Shown here piece by piece: positions 15,346 through 15,930 of a DNA stretch of 15,930 nt. The notes beneath the pieces were generated by a model. The model saw only the letters and a program-made list of their open reading frames with translations, had not been told where the DNA came from and searched no databases. The DNA is from Melioribacter sp. (GTDB lineage: Bacteria > Bacteroidota > Ignavibacteria > Ignavibacteriales > Melioribacteraceae): NCBI GenBank assembly GCA_016841125.1, contig JAENZU010000019.1, positions 1 to 15,930 of the forward strand. The letters run 5' to 3'. Positions within the stretch are counted from its first letter, which is position 1. Each line of letters starts with the position of its first letter. Made by a program: the position numbers and the translations under genes.

Positions 15346-15414
15346 AAGTTAAATAGAAATTTTTCCACCCAAATAGATCAAAAGGATGAAAAAAGGACTA
15401 GTCCTTTTGGATTA
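15346..15414 (-). promoter_or_regulatory. 44-nt element, copy F (15371-15414), with candidate promoter of the CheB-CheR/kinase operon
   Basis: The palindrome is perfect: AAAAGGACTAGTCCTTTT at 15391-15408, flanked by GGATGA (15384-15389) and GGATTA (15409-15414). It lies 78 nt upstream of the start codon. The proximal end gives TTTGGG (minus strand, 15373-15368), 16 nt, then TAACTT (15351-15346), a promoter-like pair resembling that of copy B. Confidence 0.6.
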
Positions 15415-15509
15415 ATCCCTTTATGAATTTGAAAATGGCACTATTTTAAAATTGTTTAAGATCAGTAATTCACTTTACAAATAAGCTGAATAGGTACCGA
15501 TTATTTAAA

Positions 15510-15523
15510 CCGCCTTTTGGCAG
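15510..15523 (-). terminator. Possible terminator after the Met-rich protein gene
   Basis: On the minus strand CTGCC-AAAA-GGCGG forms a 5-bp stem with one G-U pair, extendable by two more G-U pairs, followed by TTTAAAT. It lies about 40 nt past the stop codon of the Met-rich gene. The stem is short and the T-run weak. Confidence 0.35.
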
Positions 15524-15562
15524 CCTTATATTAAATGAACAATCATAGAAACAAGTTAATTC

Positions 15563-15930
15563 TTATTTCTTATGCATCTTCATCGGTACCGTTTTACCTT
15601 TTACCATTTTAGAGGTGTCGCTTCTCATCCCGATAGGTTCCATCATCATTGGTTTGTTGTTCATTGTCTCGGCATTTTCAGCGGAAATCATTTTATTCAT
15701 TTCAGGGTTGTTAGTTATTAATTTTACCAGTTTCATCATTTCTGCTTCATTACCTGTAGTTTTTTTGATTAGCATTTCCATCATAGCAGAGCGCATTTCT
15801 GAATCGGATGCAATTTTAGTCATCCACTGATTAGACTGATCATCTTTCACTGCTTTATCCTCTGCCGGTTTATCTTGTGCAAATAGTGTGAATGGTATAA
15901 TTAGAAGTAATAATATTATTAGGTTTTTCA
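15563..15930 (-). CDS. Methionine-rich secreted protein (first base of the likely start codon beyond the right edge)
   Basis: The open frame reaches the window edge, where TG of a likely ATG is visible (the A would be base 15931). Read that way, it encodes about 122 residues with a classic signal peptide (KNLIILLLLIIPFTLFAQ, cleavage probably before QDK). The mature part is small, charged and has about 17 methionines in roughly 85 residues, including EAEMMKL, EMNKM and PMMMEP. An internal GTG at 15850 would lose the signal peptide and is less likely. I do not recognise a named family. Met-rich periplasmic or secreted proteins sometimes bind copper or silver, but the Met spacing here also suits an amphipathic helix, so no function is assigned. 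Confidence 0.75.
   Translation of the reverse strand, partial: KNLIILLLLIIPFTLFAQDKPAEDKAVKDDQSNQWMTKIASDSEMRSAMMEMLIKKTTGNEAEMMKLVKLITNNPEMNKMISAENAETMNNKPMMMEPIGMRSDTSKMVKGKTVPMKMHKK

Noticed and set aside
1447..15414. The six 44-nt elements as simple intrinsic terminators of the preceding genes
   Set aside because: The stem followed by T-run fits copies A and F, but the palindrome is eroded in C and D while flanking GGATGA and CAATCGATC parts stay conserved. Distance to the preceding stop codon ranges from 33 to 148 nt, whereas distance to the next start codon falls in 65-78 or 113-115 nt. A secondary terminator role at copy A remains possible.
1447..15414. The six repeats as a CRISPR array or tandem repeat
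   Set aside because: They are spread over 14 kb, one per intergenic gap, with genes between them and no spacers.

Overview
The window is an AT-rich chromosomal stretch in which every supportable gene lies on the minus strand. I see no rRNA, tRNA, CRISPR array or transposase gene. Protein families (three-gene MlaE-MlaF-MlaD exporter, DUF4398/OmpA lipoprotein, CheB-CheR-PAS fusion, SpoIIE phosphatase), weak Shine-Dalgarno sites and TTG/TAnnTT-like promoter boxes suggest a member of the Bacteroidota/Chlorobiota/Ignavibacteriota group. That placement is an inference at moderate-to-low confidence.

Layout in the direction of transcription, from high to low coordinates: a Met-rich secreted protein (start just beyond the right edge); a CheB-CheR-PAS signalling protein followed by a PAS histidine kinase; an SPFH/prohibitin-like membrane protein followed by a NarL/LuxR-type response regulator; a possible 64-residue protein followed by mlaE-mlaF-mlaD lipid transport genes; a DUF4398 lipoprotein interrupted by an in-frame TAG, followed by a DUF4398-OmpA lipoprotein; a 49-residue Lmo0937-family membrane peptide; an AI-2E family permease; a SpoIIE/RsbU-type phosphatase; and a B12-binding radical SAM protein running off the left edge.

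The most striking feature is a 44-nt element present six times in intergenic DNA, always in the same orientation and with no insertions or deletions between copies. Each copy lies 65-115 nt upstream of a minus-strand start codon, counting the possible 64-residue gene. It consists of a GGATGA direct repeat around an imperfect palindrome (best form AAAAGGACTAGTCCTTTT). Its gene-proximal end falls on a TTG/TTT box, with TAnnTT-like boxes 16-17 nt further on in four copies. I read it as the operator/promoter module of a local regulon joining envelope genes (Mla, OmpA, SPFH) with signalling genes (phosphatase, CheB-CheR-PAS/kinase). This is an inference; the repeat itself is directly visible.

Other points of interest are two near-identical hairpins that differ by a compensatory base-pair change, a 78-residue tandem duplication in MlaD, an Asp in place of the usual switch Ser/Thr in the response regulator, and the amber codon in the DUF4398 gene.
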